Positions 44,361-54,316 of a stretch of 64,000 nucleotides of DNA are shown piece by piece; position 1 is the first letter of the stretch, and each line of letters opens with the position of its first letter. The notes beneath the pieces are model-generated. The model searched no databases. It was given only the letters and a program-made list of their open reading frames with translations, and was not told the origin of the DNA. The DNA comes from Agrobacterium leguminum (lineage in GTDB: Bacteria; Pseudomonadota; Alphaproteobacteria; Rhizobiales; Rhizobiaceae), in contig NZ_JADQWB010000005.1 in the NCBI RefSeq assembly GCF_015704895.1, positions 1-64,000 on the forward strand, in the 5' to 3' direction. The position numbers and the translations under genes were made by a program.

Positions 44361-45098
44361 TTATCGCCGGGGGTTGCGGGCAGTGAATTCCAGCACCTGC
44401 TGGCGGCCGTTTTCGATCAGCCTTTCCATCTCGCGGCGCGCTGCGGCCTCATCGCGCAGGCGAAACGCCTCCACGAGCCGCAGGTGGGACGCGGAAACGT
44501 CGGAAATCTCATTGGGATCGGTTTCCGGGTTGCTCATCCGGAAAATGCCCACCAGAGCCGCCTTTATCAGCGAACCGACGGTGCGCATGAACGGATTGCC
44601 GGACATTTCGGTGATGAGGACATGGAAATTCATATCCGCAAGCGCGCGCTTTTCCTTGGAATAGGCGGTATTGCCCATCTCGTTGGCATAAGCGGCGAGC
44701 TTGGCGATATCGGCGTCCTTTGCCCTGATGGCGGCAAGCCCTGCGCCATAGGGCTCGAAGGCTTGGCGGATATCGTAAAGATGCAGCAGAAACTCGTCGC
44801 TGACGCCCGCCTCGAAATGCCAGAGCAGCACTTCGCTGTCGAACATGTTCCAGCTTTCGCGCTCCGTCACCCGGGTGCCGATACGCGCCTTGGGGGAAAT
44901 CATGCCCTTGGCGGTCAGCGTCTTCATCGCTTCGCGCAGCACTGTGCGCGACACTTTAAGCCGCTCCATCAGCTCGGCATCGCCCGGCAGGATATCGCCC
45001 GTCTTGAAGGTGCCGGACACGATATCGAGACCGAGCTTGTGAACGACCTGTGCATGATTTGTCCGCAGCTTTCGAAAACCGATCGCCGCATCGAGCAT
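44361..45098 (-). CDS. GntR/FadR-family transcriptional regulator
   Basis: From the ATG at 45098 the 245 residues have a winged-helix domain (DILPGDAELMERLKVSRTVLR, core LMERLKVSRTVLREAMKTL) and an all-helical FCD effector domain with the metal-binding pattern (DMNFHVLI, ASHLRLVEA). It lies directly downstream of the BMP importer operon, on the same strand, past its terminator, so it may regulate that transporter. An alternative TTG start 12 bases upstream is possible. Confidence 0.9.
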   Translation of the reverse strand: MLDAAIGFRKLRTNHAQVVHKLGLDIVSGTFKTGDILPGDAELMERLKVSRTVLREAMKTLTAKGMISPKARIGTRVTERESWNMFDSEVLLWHFEAGVSDEFLLHLYDIRQAFEPYGAGLAAIRAKDADIAKLAAYANEMGNTAYSKEKRALADMNFHVLITEMSGNPFMRTVGSLIKAALVGIFRMSNPETDPNEISDVSASHLRLVEAFRLRDEAAARREMERLIENGRQQVLEFTARNPRR

Positions 45099-45246
45099 TC
45101 CGCGCTGCAAGTGCCATGTCCTTCCGTTCGGTTGGCGATCTTAAAAATCGCGCCAGACGTGTATATCTCAAGTCAGAATATAGTGAAAAACATCAAGTCG
45201 CCTGAAAAGCAAAGGCAAACTTCGTCCATGGCGTAAAACATACAAA

Positions 45247-45289
45247 AATAACAAAGGCCGCACATGAATTTCATGCGCGGCCTGTTATC
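45247..45289 (-). terminator. Rho-independent terminator of the BMP importer operon
   Basis: On the minus strand AGGCCGCGCATGAA pairs with TTCATGTGCGGCCT and is followed by TTGTTATTTTTG. Confidence 0.85.
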
Positions 45290-45309
45290 AGCGGGAATGG
45301 GAAATCCCG

Positions 45310-46383
45310 TTATTGCGGCAGCTTGTCGTCCACGCCGGCGACGTAGAAGTTGAGACCGAGCAGAACGCCGTCCTCGGCCTTTTCACCCGCCTTCAGCCAT
45401 TCCGAACCGTCCTGCTTCTTCACCGGGCCGGTGAAGGGGTGCAGCTCGCCCGACTTGATCTTGGCTTCGGTGTCCTCAGCCATCTTCTTCACGTCATCGG
45501 GCATGTTGGTGTAGGGCGCCATGGTCAGGATGCCGTCCTTCAGGCCGTCCCAGACGGATTCGGACTTCCAGGTGCCATCGAGAAGAGCCTGCGTGCGCTT
45601 GATGTAATAGGCGCCCCAGGTGTCCTTGATGGCGGTAAGCTGCGTCTTCGGACCGGCCGCGATCATATCGGAAGCCTGGCCGAAGGCCTTGATGCCACGT
45701 TCTGCGGCAACCTGCATCGGCGCGGTGGTGTCGGTGTGTTGGGTCAGGATGTCGACGCCCTGGTCAATCAGCGCCTTGGCGGCATCGGCTTCCTTGCCGG
45801 GGTCGAACCAGGTGTTGGCCCAGACGACCTTCACCTTGAAATCGGGATTGACGGACTGCGCGCCGAGCACGAAGGCGTCGATGCCCATCACCACTTCCGG
45901 GATCGGGAAGGAGGCGATGTAACCGGCGAGACCCTTCTGCGACATCTTCGCGGCGATCTGGCCCTGAATGTAGCGGCCTTCATAGAAGCGCGAATTGTAG
46001 GTCGCGACATTTTCGGCGGTCTTGAAGCCGGTGGCGTGTTCGAACTTCACCTTGGGGAACTTCTGGGCCACCTTCACGGTCGCATCCATGAAGCCGAAGG
46101 AGGTGGTGAACACCAGTTCGCAGCCCGAGCGGGCCATGCGCTCGATGGCGCGCTCGGCATCCGGACCTTCCGGAACGCTTTCGAGGAACGGCGTTTCGAT
46201 CTTGTCGCCGAAATGCGCCTGCAGTTCCTGACGGCCGATATCATGCGCCTGCGTCCAGCCGCCGTCGGTCTTTGAACCGACATAGATGAAGCAGACCTTC
46301 TTGGCGTCGGCGGCTTCCGCCGAGGAAACGACGCCGCCGAGAGCCGCAACCGAAGCGGCGAGTGCGATGACCAGTTTTTTCAT
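45310..46383 (-). CDS. BMP-family substrate-binding lipoprotein/periplasmic protein
   Basis: The 357 residues begin with a signal peptide (MKKLVIALAASVAALGG..., cleavage near AEA). The Bmp/PnrA fold follows: CFIYVGSKTDGGWTQAHD, FTTSFGFMDATVKVA, VNPDFKVKVVWANTW and GVDILTQHTDTTAP. Such proteins bind purine nucleosides. It is the last gene of an operon with two permeases and a double ATPase. The start at 46383 follows a 35-base gap after the permease; the open frame beyond it is not used. Confidence 0.92.
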   Translation of the reverse strand: MKKLVIALAASVAALGGVVSSAEAADAKKVCFIYVGSKTDGGWTQAHDIGRQELQAHFGDKIETPFLESVPEGPDAERAIERMARSGCELVFTTSFGFMDATVKVAQKFPKVKFEHATGFKTAENVATYNSRFYEGRYIQGQIAAKMSQKGLAGYIASFPIPEVVMGIDAFVLGAQSVNPDFKVKVVWANTWFDPGKEADAAKALIDQGVDILTQHTDTTAPMQVAAERGIKAFGQASDMIAAGPKTQLTAIKDTWGAYYIKRTQALLDGTWKSESVWDGLKDGILTMAPYTNMPDDVKKMAEDTEAKIKSGELHPFTGPVKKQDGSEWLKAGEKAEDGVLLGLNFYVAGVDDKLPQ

Positions 46384-46418
46384 TTTTACCCCTGTTGGTT
46401 TGGAGACTTGAGACTTCT

Positions 46419-47342
46419 TCACCTGTCCGGCACGAAGGATTTGCCAAGCGACGCCGGTGTATTGATCAAGGTCGTGCGGCGATTATGCGAGATGATGACC
46501 AGCACGACAATAGTTGCGAGATAGGGCAGCGCGGAAAGCAATTGCGACGGCACGCCGATGCCGAAAGCCTGCGCGTGCAATTGGCCGATGGTGACGGCGC
46601 CGAACAGGTAACCGCCCGCCAGCACCCGCCATGGGCGCCACGAAGCGAAGACGACGAGCGCCAGCGCAATCCAGCCGCGCCCGGCCGACATGTTTTCCAC
46701 CCATTGCGGCGTATAGACCAGCGACAGCTGCGCACCGGCAAGCCCCGCACAGGCGCCGCCGAACATGACGGCGAGATAACGGGTGCGGATGACATTGATG
46801 CCGAGCGCATGGGCCGAGGCGTGACTGTCGCCGATGGCGCGGATTTTCAGGCCCGTGCGGCTCTTGAACAGAAACCAGCCAATGCCGGCGACAAGCGCGA
46901 TGGAGAGGTAGAAGATCAAATCCTGCCGGAACAGCAGCGGACCGAAGAAGGGAATGTCCGACAGCAGCGGAAAGACGATGGGCTGCAGTTTCACACCCGG
47001 CAGGCCGACGAAACTTTCACCCAGCATGCCCGAGACGCCGAGGCCGAGAATGGTGAGCGCAAGGCCCGTCGCCACCTGATTGGCAACGAGCGTCAGCGTC
47101 AGGAAACCGAAGAGCAGCGAGAAAACCGCACCCGAGGCAATGCCGGCCAGAATGCCGAGATAGGGAGACCCGGTCATATGCGCGGCCGCGAAAGCGCAGA
47201 CCGCACCCATGATCATCATGCCTTCGACACCGAGATTGAGGACGCCGGAGCGCTCCGTCACCAGCTCGCCGGAAGCGGCGATAACGAGCGGCGTGGCGGC
47301 GGTGATGACGGTGAGGAGAATGGCCTGAAGCATATCCATCAT
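46419..47342 (-). CDS. ABC transporter permease, BMP/nucleoside type (second permease)
   Basis: The 307 residues form about eight membrane helices and follow the BPD_transp_2 pattern of nucleoside and sugar importers: SGVLNLGVEGMMIMGAV near 35 and the EAA-like loop around NVIRTRYLAVMFGGACAGLAGA. It overlaps the upstream permease stop by 4 bases (ATGA), so the pair is translationally coupled. Confidence 0.92.
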   Translation of the reverse strand: MMDMLQAILLTVITAATPLVIAASGELVTERSGVLNLGVEGMMIMGAVCAFAAAHMTGSPYLGILAGIASGAVFSLLFGFLTLTLVANQVATGLALTILGLGVSGMLGESFVGLPGVKLQPIVFPLLSDIPFFGPLLFRQDLIFYLSIALVAGIGWFLFKSRTGLKIRAIGDSHASAHALGINVIRTRYLAVMFGGACAGLAGAQLSLVYTPQWVENMSAGRGWIALALVVFASWRPWRVLAGGYLFGAVTIGQLHAQAFGIGVPSQLLSALPYLATIVVLVIISHNRRTTLINTPASLGKSFVPDR

Positions 47343-48430
47343 GCCGCTCCTTCTTTGTGATGCGCCTTGCCGGAAAAGACGACCCTGATGCGATAGAAGA
47401 TCAGCGTATCGCAGGAGAGCACGAAGAACAGCATCAGCCCCTGAAACACGCGCGTCACCTTGTCGGAGACGCCGATGGAAAGCTGCGCCGCCTCGCCGCC
47501 GAGATAGGTCAGCGCCAGCACCAGCCCGGAAAGGATGATACCGAGAGGGTTAAGACGGCCGAGAAAGGCGACGATGATGGCCGTGAAGCCATAACCCGGC
47601 GAAATGCTGGGCTGGAGATGGCCGATGGAACCGGAAGCCTCAGATATGCCCGCAAGCCCCGCCAGCGCGCCGGAAAGCAGCAGCGAAAACCACACCATGC
47701 GGCTAGAGGAAAAACCGGCGAAGCGCCCTGCCCGCGCCGATTGGCCGAGCACGGTGACCTCGAATCCCTTCAGCATGTAGCGCATCATGAACCACAGCGC
47801 GATGGCCGCGACGATGGCGAAAACGAAACCCCAATGCGCCCGGCCCGAGGCCAGCATTTCCGGCAGAACGGCGCTGTCGTTGAAGGGCTTTGTCTGCGGG
47901 AAGTTGTAGCCGCCCGGATCGCGCCAGATGCCGCGCGTCAGCCAGTCGAGGAAAAGCTGCGCGACATAGACCAGCATCAGGCTGACGAGGATCTCGTTGG
48001 TGTTGAACTTCGTCTTCAAAAGTGCGGGAATACCGGCATAAAGCGCACCGCCCACGGCGCCCATCACCAGCATCAAAGGCAAAAGCAGCGGCGAATGCCA
48101 GTCGGGATAAAGCACCGGCAGAATGGAGCCGGTGATCGCGCCGATGGTGAATTGCCCCTCCGCGCCGATGTTCCAGTTATTGGAGCGATAACAGATCGAC
48201 AAGCCGACCCCGATCAGGATCAGCGGTGCGGCCTTGATCGCCAGCTCGTGCAGCGACCAGACTTCCAGCAGCGGCTCGACGAAAAAGGCGTAAAGCGCAT
48301 CCAGCGGGTTCTTGCCGAGCATGGCGAACATGACAGCGCCGACGAGCAGCGTCAGCGTGAGCGCCAGAAGCGGCGAAAGCAGCGTGAAAAGCCTCGAGAC
48401 CCCTGCCCGTTTTTCAAGCTCAATGCGCAT
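47339..48430 (-). CDS. ABC transporter permease, BMP/nucleoside type (first permease)
   Basis: The 363 residues have about nine membrane helices with the family segments NNWNIGAEGQFTIGAI and SISPGYGFTAIIVAFLGRLNP. It overlaps the ATPase gene by 11 bases upstream and the second permease by 4 bases downstream. Confidence 0.92.
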   Translation of the reverse strand: MRIELEKRAGVSRLFTLLSPLLALTLTLLVGAVMFAMLGKNPLDALYAFFVEPLLEVWSLHELAIKAAPLILIGVGLSICYRSNNWNIGAEGQFTIGAITGSILPVLYPDWHSPLLLPLMLVMGAVGGALYAGIPALLKTKFNTNEILVSLMLVYVAQLFLDWLTRGIWRDPGGYNFPQTKPFNDSAVLPEMLASGRAHWGFVFAIVAAIALWFMMRYMLKGFEVTVLGQSARAGRFAGFSSSRMVWFSLLLSGALAGLAGISEASGSIGHLQPSISPGYGFTAIIVAFLGRLNPLGIILSGLVLALTYLGGEAAQLSIGVSDKVTRVFQGLMLFFVLSCDTLIFYRIRVVFSGKAHHKEGAA

Positions 48431-49988
48431 GCTGGGCGGCTCCCGAATGTGTGTGGATGCCGCCCATCAGCAGGCCGATCTTTTCAAGCGTCATGTCTTC
48501 CACGGGATGGGTCTCTGACAGCTTGCCGTCGGAAATGACAGCGATATTGGTGGCGACTTCGAAGATTTCATCGAGATCCTGGCTGATGACGATGACCGCC
48601 GAGCCCGCTTTGGCAAGATCGACAAGCGCCTGGCGAATTCGGCTCGCCGCACCCGCATCCACGCCCCAGGTCGGCTGATTGACCACCAGCACGGCGGGCT
48701 GGCGGTCAAGTTCACGCCCGACGATGAATTTTTGCAGATTGCCGCCAGACAGCGACCCCGCCAGCGGATCGGCCCCGCTCTTGCGCACATCCATGGTTTC
48801 CGAGATGCGCCGCGCCGCCGCCTTGATGGTCGAGCCACGGATGATGCGCAGGAAACTACCGGTCAGAAACGCCTTCCGGTCGGAACGCGCTCGCGCCAGC
48901 AACAGATTATCGGAAAGGCTCAAGCCGGGAACGGCGGCGTGGCCGTGGCGCTCTTCCGGCACGAAACCCGCGCCCATCAGCCGGCGGCCATTGATGCCGA
49001 TACGGCCAACCGGCTTGCCGCGCAGATGGATCGCATCGTTATTGTAGACCGGATATTCGCCCGAAAGCGCATCGAACAGCTCGCCCTGCCCGTTTCCGGC
49101 AACGCCGGCAATCGCCAGCACCTCGCCGGCGCGCACGGTCATGGAAATCGATTTCAACGCCACGGCAAAAGGCGTGCGCGGCGCGACCGAAAGCCCCATG
49201 ACCTCGATCTGCGGCGCACCCAGCGCCTCGCCCGTGGCCCGCGAAACGCTTGCGACATCGCTGCCGACCATCATGCGCGCCAGCGATGCCGGCGTTTCCC
49301 TGCGCGGATCGCAGGCGCCCGTCACCTTGCCGTGACGCAGAACGGTGGCGCGGTCGCAGATGCGTTGCACCTCTTCGAGACGATGGCTGATATAAAGCAC
49401 GGAGCGGCCTTCGGCCTTCAGCTTCTCCAGCGTCTCGAACAGCTTGTCGGCCTCCTGCGGCGTCAGCACCGAGGTCGGCTCGTCGAGAATGATGAGGCGC
49501 GGATTCTGTAGCAAAGCGCGGACGATTTCGATGCGCTGGCGCTCGCCGACCGAAAGATCGGCCACATGCGCATAAGGGTCGAGCGGCAGACCATAGGCGC
49601 GCGACAGCGTTTCCGCTTGCCCAGCGATTTCCTTCAATGAAATTTTCGGATCGAGCGACAGGGCGATGTTTTCAGCGACCGTCAGCGCCTCGAACAGCGA
49701 AAAATGCTGGAAGACCATGCCGATGCCGAGCCGGCGGGCCTCACTGGGTGAACCGACGGAAACCGGCTGGCCCTGCCAGATAATATCGCCCTCAGTCGGT
49801 GCGAGAACGCCGAACAGCATCTTGACGAGCGTGGATTTGCCCGCGCCGTTTTCCCCCAGAAGCGCGTGGATTTCGCCCGGCGCAATATCGAGATCGATGC
49901 CGTTGCAGGCGGCGAAATTGCCGAACAGCTTGGTCAGCTTGCGAACGGACAGGAGAGGCACGGCCTCCGGCGCCAAAGTTCCAGTCAC
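48420..49988 (-). CDS. ABC transporter ATP-binding protein, two ABC domains, BMP/nucleoside type
   Basis: The 522 residues carry two ABC domains. The first has Walker A GENGAGKST (about 43-51), signature LSVGERQRIEI and Walker B LIILDEPTS. The second domain has a degenerate Walker A around AGVAGNGQGE and the signature LSGGNLQKFIV. This asymmetry is usual for the family. The start is GTG at 49988, with GAGAGGGA upstream. It is the first gene of the four-gene operon. Confidence 0.93.
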   Translation of the reverse strand: MTGTLAPEAVPLLSVRKLTKLFGNFAACNGIDLDIAPGEIHALLGENGAGKSTLVKMLFGVLAPTEGDIIWQGQPVSVGSPSEARRLGIGMVFQHFSLFEALTVAENIALSLDPKISLKEIAGQAETLSRAYGLPLDPYAHVADLSVGERQRIEIVRALLQNPRLIILDEPTSVLTPQEADKLFETLEKLKAEGRSVLYISHRLEEVQRICDRATVLRHGKVTGACDPRRETPASLARMMVGSDVASVSRATGEALGAPQIEVMGLSVAPRTPFAVALKSISMTVRAGEVLAIAGVAGNGQGELFDALSGEYPVYNNDAIHLRGKPVGRIGINGRRLMGAGFVPEERHGHAAVPGLSLSDNLLLARARSDRKAFLTGSFLRIIRGSTIKAAARRISETMDVRKSGADPLAGSLSGGNLQKFIVGRELDRQPAVLVVNQPTWGVDAGAASRIRQALVDLAKAGSAVIVISQDLDEIFEVATNIAVISDGKLSETHPVEDMTLEKIGLLMGGIHTHSGAAQHAH

Positions 49989-50080
49989 GAGTTCCCTCTC
50001 TCACCAACCGTCATGCCTTCTTCGAGGCGTTTCAAACGGTTGCGGTAATTGTTCCCAATCCCGCACCAAAAAGTATGCAA

Positions 50081-50093
50081 TGATACGCGATCA
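50081..50093 (-). promoter_or_regulatory. Palindrome upstream of the BMP importer operon
   Basis: TGATACGCGATCA is a 4-5-4 inverted repeat about 95 bases before the GTG start at 49988, in a stretch that is otherwise AT-rich. It could be an operator for the GntR-family regulator; the evidence is only its symmetry and position. Confidence 0.3.
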
Positions 50094-50187
50094 GAACTTA
50101 TTGATAACGGTTTTGCTGCTGCGCACAACTGAAAAAGAAGCCGCTTAAATGCAATTTGCACAAGCAATAAACGGCTTTACCCTTTTC

Positions 50188-50913
50188 TTATTTCGCGCCG
50201 AGCGAGGGGAAAAACTGCAATATTCCACCGATGCAATAAAGATAGATGCCGCTCGCCACAAAGCCGATCACGGCCCAGGTCGGGGTTTCGAAATGCATCA
50301 GCAGCGCATAACCGCCGAGCGCGCACCAGATGAAGACCACGGCGAGATTGAGCGGCCTCAGCCGCTTCACCCGCACCGGATGCAGGAAATTGATCGGCAG
50401 GAATGTCAGGAACACCGAAAACGTAACGACGGCCATGGCCGTTGTGGCGCTGGCGTCCATGACGAACAGGGTGAACACCACCATGTTCCACACCACCGGA
50501 AAGCCGGAGAAGAAATATTCGTCCGTCTTCATGCCCATATCGGCATAATAAATGGCGCTCGACACCACGATCATGCCGGCCGCCACGAAAGATAGCGGCT
50601 CGCCGATCATGCCACTCTGGTAAAGCGCAAAGGCGGGCAAAAGCACATAGGTCACGTAGTCGATGATGTTGTCGAGGGTATCGCCGGACCAGTTGGGCAG
50701 CACTTCCTTCACCCTGACCTTGCGGGCGATGGGACCGTCGATGCCATCCACCAGAAGCGCAAGCCCCAGCCACCAGAACATGTCGACGAAACGGTGTTCG
50801 GCTGCGGCGACCACACCGAGAAAAGCCAGGAACGAGCCGGAGGCCGTGAGCATATGGACGGAAAAGGCGCGGATTTCCGCGTAGGGAACACGCTTATAGT
50901 TGAAAATTTTCAT
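50188..50913 (-). CDS. pcs: Phosphatidylcholine synthase
   Basis: Pcs joins CDP-diacylglycerol and choline directly to phosphatidylcholine, a pathway typical of rhizobia and Agrobacterium. The 241 residues show the CDP-alcohol phosphotransferase motif: DGIDGPIARKVRVKEVLPNW, then GDTLDNIIDY, with the D-G-x2-A-R and D-x3-D acidic residues, and seven or eight membrane helices. It lies between the divergent UbiH-like gene and the BMP importer and is preceded by about 209 bp of promoter region. Confidence 0.95.
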   Translation of the reverse strand: MKIFNYKRVPYAEIRAFSVHMLTASGSFLAFLGVVAAAEHRFVDMFWWLGLALLVDGIDGPIARKVRVKEVLPNWSGDTLDNIIDYVTYVLLPAFALYQSGMIGEPLSFVAAGMIVVSSAIYYADMGMKTDEYFFSGFPVVWNMVVFTLFVMDASATTAMAVVTFSVFLTFLPINFLHPVRVKRLRPLNLAVVFIWCALGGYALLMHFETPTWAVIGFVASGIYLYCIGGILQFFPSLGAK

Positions 50914-51122
50914 AGTCAGCGTCTGTGCCCCGTTTTTTCATCCGCCTGTTCATTCCGGTATGCGGCCATTCACCACGCTTTGCAACCGGCTCAATCCGCT
51001 TATCCTAAGACTAATATCGCGGCACAACCAACGAATCTTCGCAACCGGATGTTCCGGGACCGAAGTGGATTTACCCGACCAAAGCCTTTATGATGCTTTG
51101 GAAATAACAACGGATCAGGACC

Positions 51123-52331
51123 ATGAGACACTTCGATATCGCCATCACCGGTGCGGGACTTGCGGGCCAGATCGCGGCAATCGCGCTGGCGCGGGCTGGC
51201 CGCCACGTGGCGCTCATTGCACCTTCCAGCGACAGGAAGGACCAGCGCACCACGGCGCTGATGGACCAGTCCATCCGCTTCATGGACCGTCTCGGCCTGT
51301 GGTCGCGCATCGCGCCTTCGGCCGCACGCCTTTCCACCATGCAGATCATCGACGGCACCGACCGCCTGCTGCGTGCACCCACCGTGCAGTTCCGTTCCTC
51401 CGAAATCGGGCTGGATGCCTTTGGCTGGAACATCCCCAACGAGGCTTTGCTCGGCGTTCTGAGCGAAGCGGTCGGGCAGGAACACAATATTACCCGCCTC
51501 GACACGTCCGCCGAGACAATCGACATCGGCAACGACCGCGTGACGGTAACGCTTGCGAATGGCGAAACGCTCTCCGCCGATTTCCTCATCGGTGCGGATG
51601 GCCGCAAATCCATGGTGCGGGATGCTGCCGGCATCGGCGTCAAATCCTGGTCCTATCCGCAGACGGCCATTGTTTTGAACTTCGGCCATAGCCGGTCGCA
51701 TGGTAATGTCTCGACGGAATTCCACACACCCACCGGCCCTTTCACCCAGGTTCCCCTGCCTGGCAACCGCTCCAGCCTCGTCTGGGTCGTCACCCCGCAA
51801 CAGGCGGAGGAATTGACGGCGCTGCCGCTGGAAGCGCTTAGCCTCCGGGTCGAGGAGCGCATGCAATCCATGCTGGGAGCCGTCACCGTCGAGGACAGTG
51901 TGCAGGCATGGCCGCTCTCTTCCATGACGGCGCATCGCTTCGGCAAGGGCCGCGTCGCCCTGATCGGCGAGGCCGCACATGGTTTTCCGCCCATCGGCGC
52001 GCAGGGGCTGAACCTCAGCCTGCGCGACATCATCGCGCTGACGGAATTGCTGAGCGCGGTCTCCGACCGGCCGATTGCGGCCGACGCCGGCAGCAGCTTC
52101 GACCGCCGGCGGCGGGCGGATGTCTATAGCCGCACGCTGAGCGTCGATCTTCTGAACCGCTCCCTGCTTTCCGATCTCCTGCCGGTGCAGATGGCGCGCG
52201 CGGCGGGCCTGCACGTGCTTTCCGGCATCGGCACGCTTAGAAGCATGGTCATGCGCGAAGGCATCGAACCCGGTCGTGGGCTGAAGGCCCTGCCCTCGCT
52301 GCTGTTCGGCAGCTTCAAAAAGGCTGGATGA
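51123..52331 (+). CDS. UbiH/UbiF-family FAD-dependent hydroxylase
   Basis: The 402 residues have the flavin hydroxylase motifs GAGLAGQIAA (Rossmann, about 10-19), FLIGADGRKSMVRDAAG (GD/DG motif) and ALIGEAAHGFPPIGAQGLN. The family hydroxylates the ubiquinone ring; the alphaproteobacterial UbiL/UbiM type may be closest, but the exact step is not decided by sequence alone. The C-terminus overlaps the 3' end of the convergent AEC gene by 17 bases. Confidence 0.88.
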   Translation: MRHFDIAITGAGLAGQIAAIALARAGRHVALIAPSSDRKDQRTTALMDQSIRFMDRLGLWSRIAPSAARLSTMQIIDGTDRLLRAPTVQFRSSEIGLDAFGWNIPNEALLGVLSEAVGQEHNITRLDTSAETIDIGNDRVTVTLANGETLSADFLIGADGRKSMVRDAAGIGVKSWSYPQTAIVLNFGHSRSHGNVSTEFHTPTGPFTQVPLPGNRSSLVWVVTPQQAEELTALPLEALSLRVEERMQSMLGAVTVEDSVQAWPLSSMTAHRFGKGRVALIGEAAHGFPPIGAQGLNLSLRDIIALTELLSAVSDRPIAADAGSSFDRRRRADVYSRTLSVDLLNRSLLSDLLPVQMARAAGLHVLSGIGTLRSMVMREGIEPGRGLKALPSLLFGSFKKAG

Positions 52332-53253
52332 AATACACCACGCCCGTCAGCGTGAGGACCGACAGCACCGTCGAGATCAGGATCGTTGCCGACGCCCGCT
52401 CCTGCCAGACGTGATATTGCTGGCCGATGACGAAAACATTCGTCGCGGTCGGCAGCGCGGCCAAAAGCACGGCCGAATAGATCCACACCGGCTCGAACCG
52501 CCCGAGCGACGAGAGCACGAGATAAGCGGCAAGCGGATGCAGGATCAGCTTTGCCGGCACGATATAGCTGATTTCCACCGGCACCCGTTTCATCGGCCGA
52601 AGCGCCAGCGTCACGCCCATGGCAAACAATGCGCAGGGCGCCGCCGATTGCGCCAGATAATCCACCAGCCGCTGCACCGCTTCCGGCGGCTGCCATGACA
52701 GCGAGGCGGCGAGAAAACCGGCGATGACGGAGACGATGAAGGGATGGGTGATGACCTTGCGCGCCACATCCAGCGCAAGTCTTGCCGGGGAGCGCTTGTC
52801 GCCGCCCGCAACCGCCATCATCGCCGGTGCGACGATGAAGTGGGCGGCATTTTCCAGACAGACGATCAGCGCCACCGGCACCGCCGCCTTTTCGCCAAGC
52901 GCCAGAAGCGCAAGGCCCGGCCCCATATAGCCGATATTGCCGTAGCTTGCCGCGAAACTCTGGATCGTGGTTTCGGCAAGGCTGTTTTTCCGCACGAACC
53001 GGCCGATCAGGAACACAGCAAAGAAAATGCCATAGGTGCAGGCGAGACTGGCCGCGACGAAATCCATCCGCGCCAATTCCTCCACCGGCGTTTTCGACAC
53101 CAGCTTGAAAAACAGCGCCGGAAGCGCCGCATAGATGATGAAGGTGTTCAGCCAGCCCATCGCCTCGACCGGCTGCTTCGTGATGCGCGCCGCCCCGTAG
53201 CCGATGAAGATCAGGCCGAAAAACGGTAACAGCAATCCGACGATATCCGTCAC
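52315..53253 (-). CDS. AEC-family transporter
   Basis: The 312 residues have about ten membrane helices and match the auxin efflux carrier family; EARMDFVAASLACTYG-like first half and SYGNIGYMGPGLALLALGE in the middle are recognisable. Substrates in bacteria include malate and other small acids; none can be assigned. Convergent with the UbiH-like gene. Confidence 0.87.
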   Translation of the reverse strand: MTDIVGLLLPFFGLIFIGYGAARITKQPVEAMGWLNTFIIYAALPALFFKLVSKTPVEELARMDFVAASLACTYGIFFAVFLIGRFVRKNSLAETTIQSFAASYGNIGYMGPGLALLALGEKAAVPVALIVCLENAAHFIVAPAMMAVAGGDKRSPARLALDVARKVITHPFIVSVIAGFLAASLSWQPPEAVQRLVDYLAQSAAPCALFAMGVTLALRPMKRVPVEISYIVPAKLILHPLAAYLVLSSLGRFEPVWIYSAVLLAALPTATNVFVIGQQYHVWQERASATILISTVLSVLTLTGVVYFIQPF

Positions 53254-53287
53254 TATGTTTCCCCCGCAAGCAACTCCAGCGGGAGGC

Positions 53288-54049
53288 TTAGCCGATTTGC
53301 ATCAGGATCGGAAAGGTCTCCTGGAACCAGATCGCCACATTGGTGATAAAACCGGACATGAAAGCGAGACCGGTCAGCACCAGCAACACGCCGAGCAGCT
53401 TTTCCACGAGGCCGAGATGGCGGCGGAAGCGGACGAGGAAACGCATGAAGGAGCCGGAAAACGCCGCCGCGATCCAGAACGGCACCGCAAGGCCAAGAGA
53501 ATAGACCGCAAGCAACGCCGCACCGTCGCCAACCGTATCGCGCGCGGCGGCGACGCCGAGAATAGCCCCCAGAACCGGGCCAATGCAGGGCGTCCAGCCG
53601 AAGGCGAAGGCAAGACCCATGACATAGGCTCCGGACAGCGTGGCAGGCTTGCCCGCCCCCTGAAACCGCGCCTCGCGCGAAAATAGGCCGATGCGGAACA
53701 CGCCGAGGAAATTCAGACCCATCAGAATGATGATGAAACCGCCGATCTTGGCGAGAATATCGAGATTCTGGCGCAGAAGCGTGCCGATCGTCGAGGCGCC
53801 GGCCCCCAGCGCCACGAAGACCGTGGCGAAACCGAGCGTGAAGAAGAAGGCCGAAAACAGCACGGCCCTGCGAATCTCCGGCCGCGGCGCGGTATCTTCC
53901 GTCCTGAACTGCTCGACCGAAACACCCGCCATATAACAGAGATAAGGCGGCACCAACGGCAGAACGCAGGGCGACAGAAACGAAAGAGCGCCGGCCAGAA
54001 GCGCGCTGAACAGGGAAATATCGGCAATCGACAAGAAAGAACTCCGCAT
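53288..54049 (-). CDS. CcdA-like cytochrome c biogenesis / thiol transporter
   Basis: The 253 residues have six membrane helices with the CcdA cysteines: FLSPCVLPLVPPYLCYMAG (C28, C38-type spacing) and FGWTPCIGPVLGA in the second half. CcdA moves reducing equivalents from cytoplasmic thioredoxin to the periplasm for cytochrome c maturation. No ccm genes are close. The next gene downstream (AEC) starts 34 bp later on the same strand. Confidence 0.9.
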   Translation of the reverse strand: MRSSFLSIADISLFSALLAGALSFLSPCVLPLVPPYLCYMAGVSVEQFRTEDTAPRPEIRRAVLFSAFFFTLGFATVFVALGAGASTIGTLLRQNLDILAKIGGFIIILMGLNFLGVFRIGLFSREARFQGAGKPATLSGAYVMGLAFAFGWTPCIGPVLGAILGVAAARDTVGDGAALLAVYSLGLAVPFWIAAAFSGSFMRFLVRFRRHLGLVEKLLGVLLVLTGLAFMSGFITNVAIWFQETFPILMQIG

Positions 54050-54316
54050 TCCGCAAAGCCGCCGCGATTCTCGAGCTTCGCCGGCACTTCACGCTTCATT
54101 TTCGTGCATGTCATTGCTGCAAAAGGATTTCACCCGTTCGGCCGACATGTCTGAAGCCGGTTTTATCCCCAGCCGCCCCCTCTCTCCAATCACCTTTTCG
54201 GGGGTGCGACAAAAAAAACCGGATTGATTGTCGAAACCGCTTTTTTTGGGTTGACCGAACGGATCGCTCTACCTATGTTCCGCGCACTTCCGAAGGGCAG
54301 CCAAGCCCCGACACGG

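Noticed and set aside
51000-52214. 404-residue minus-strand frame antisense to the UbiH-like hydroxylase
   Set aside because: Shadow frame with no supporting features.
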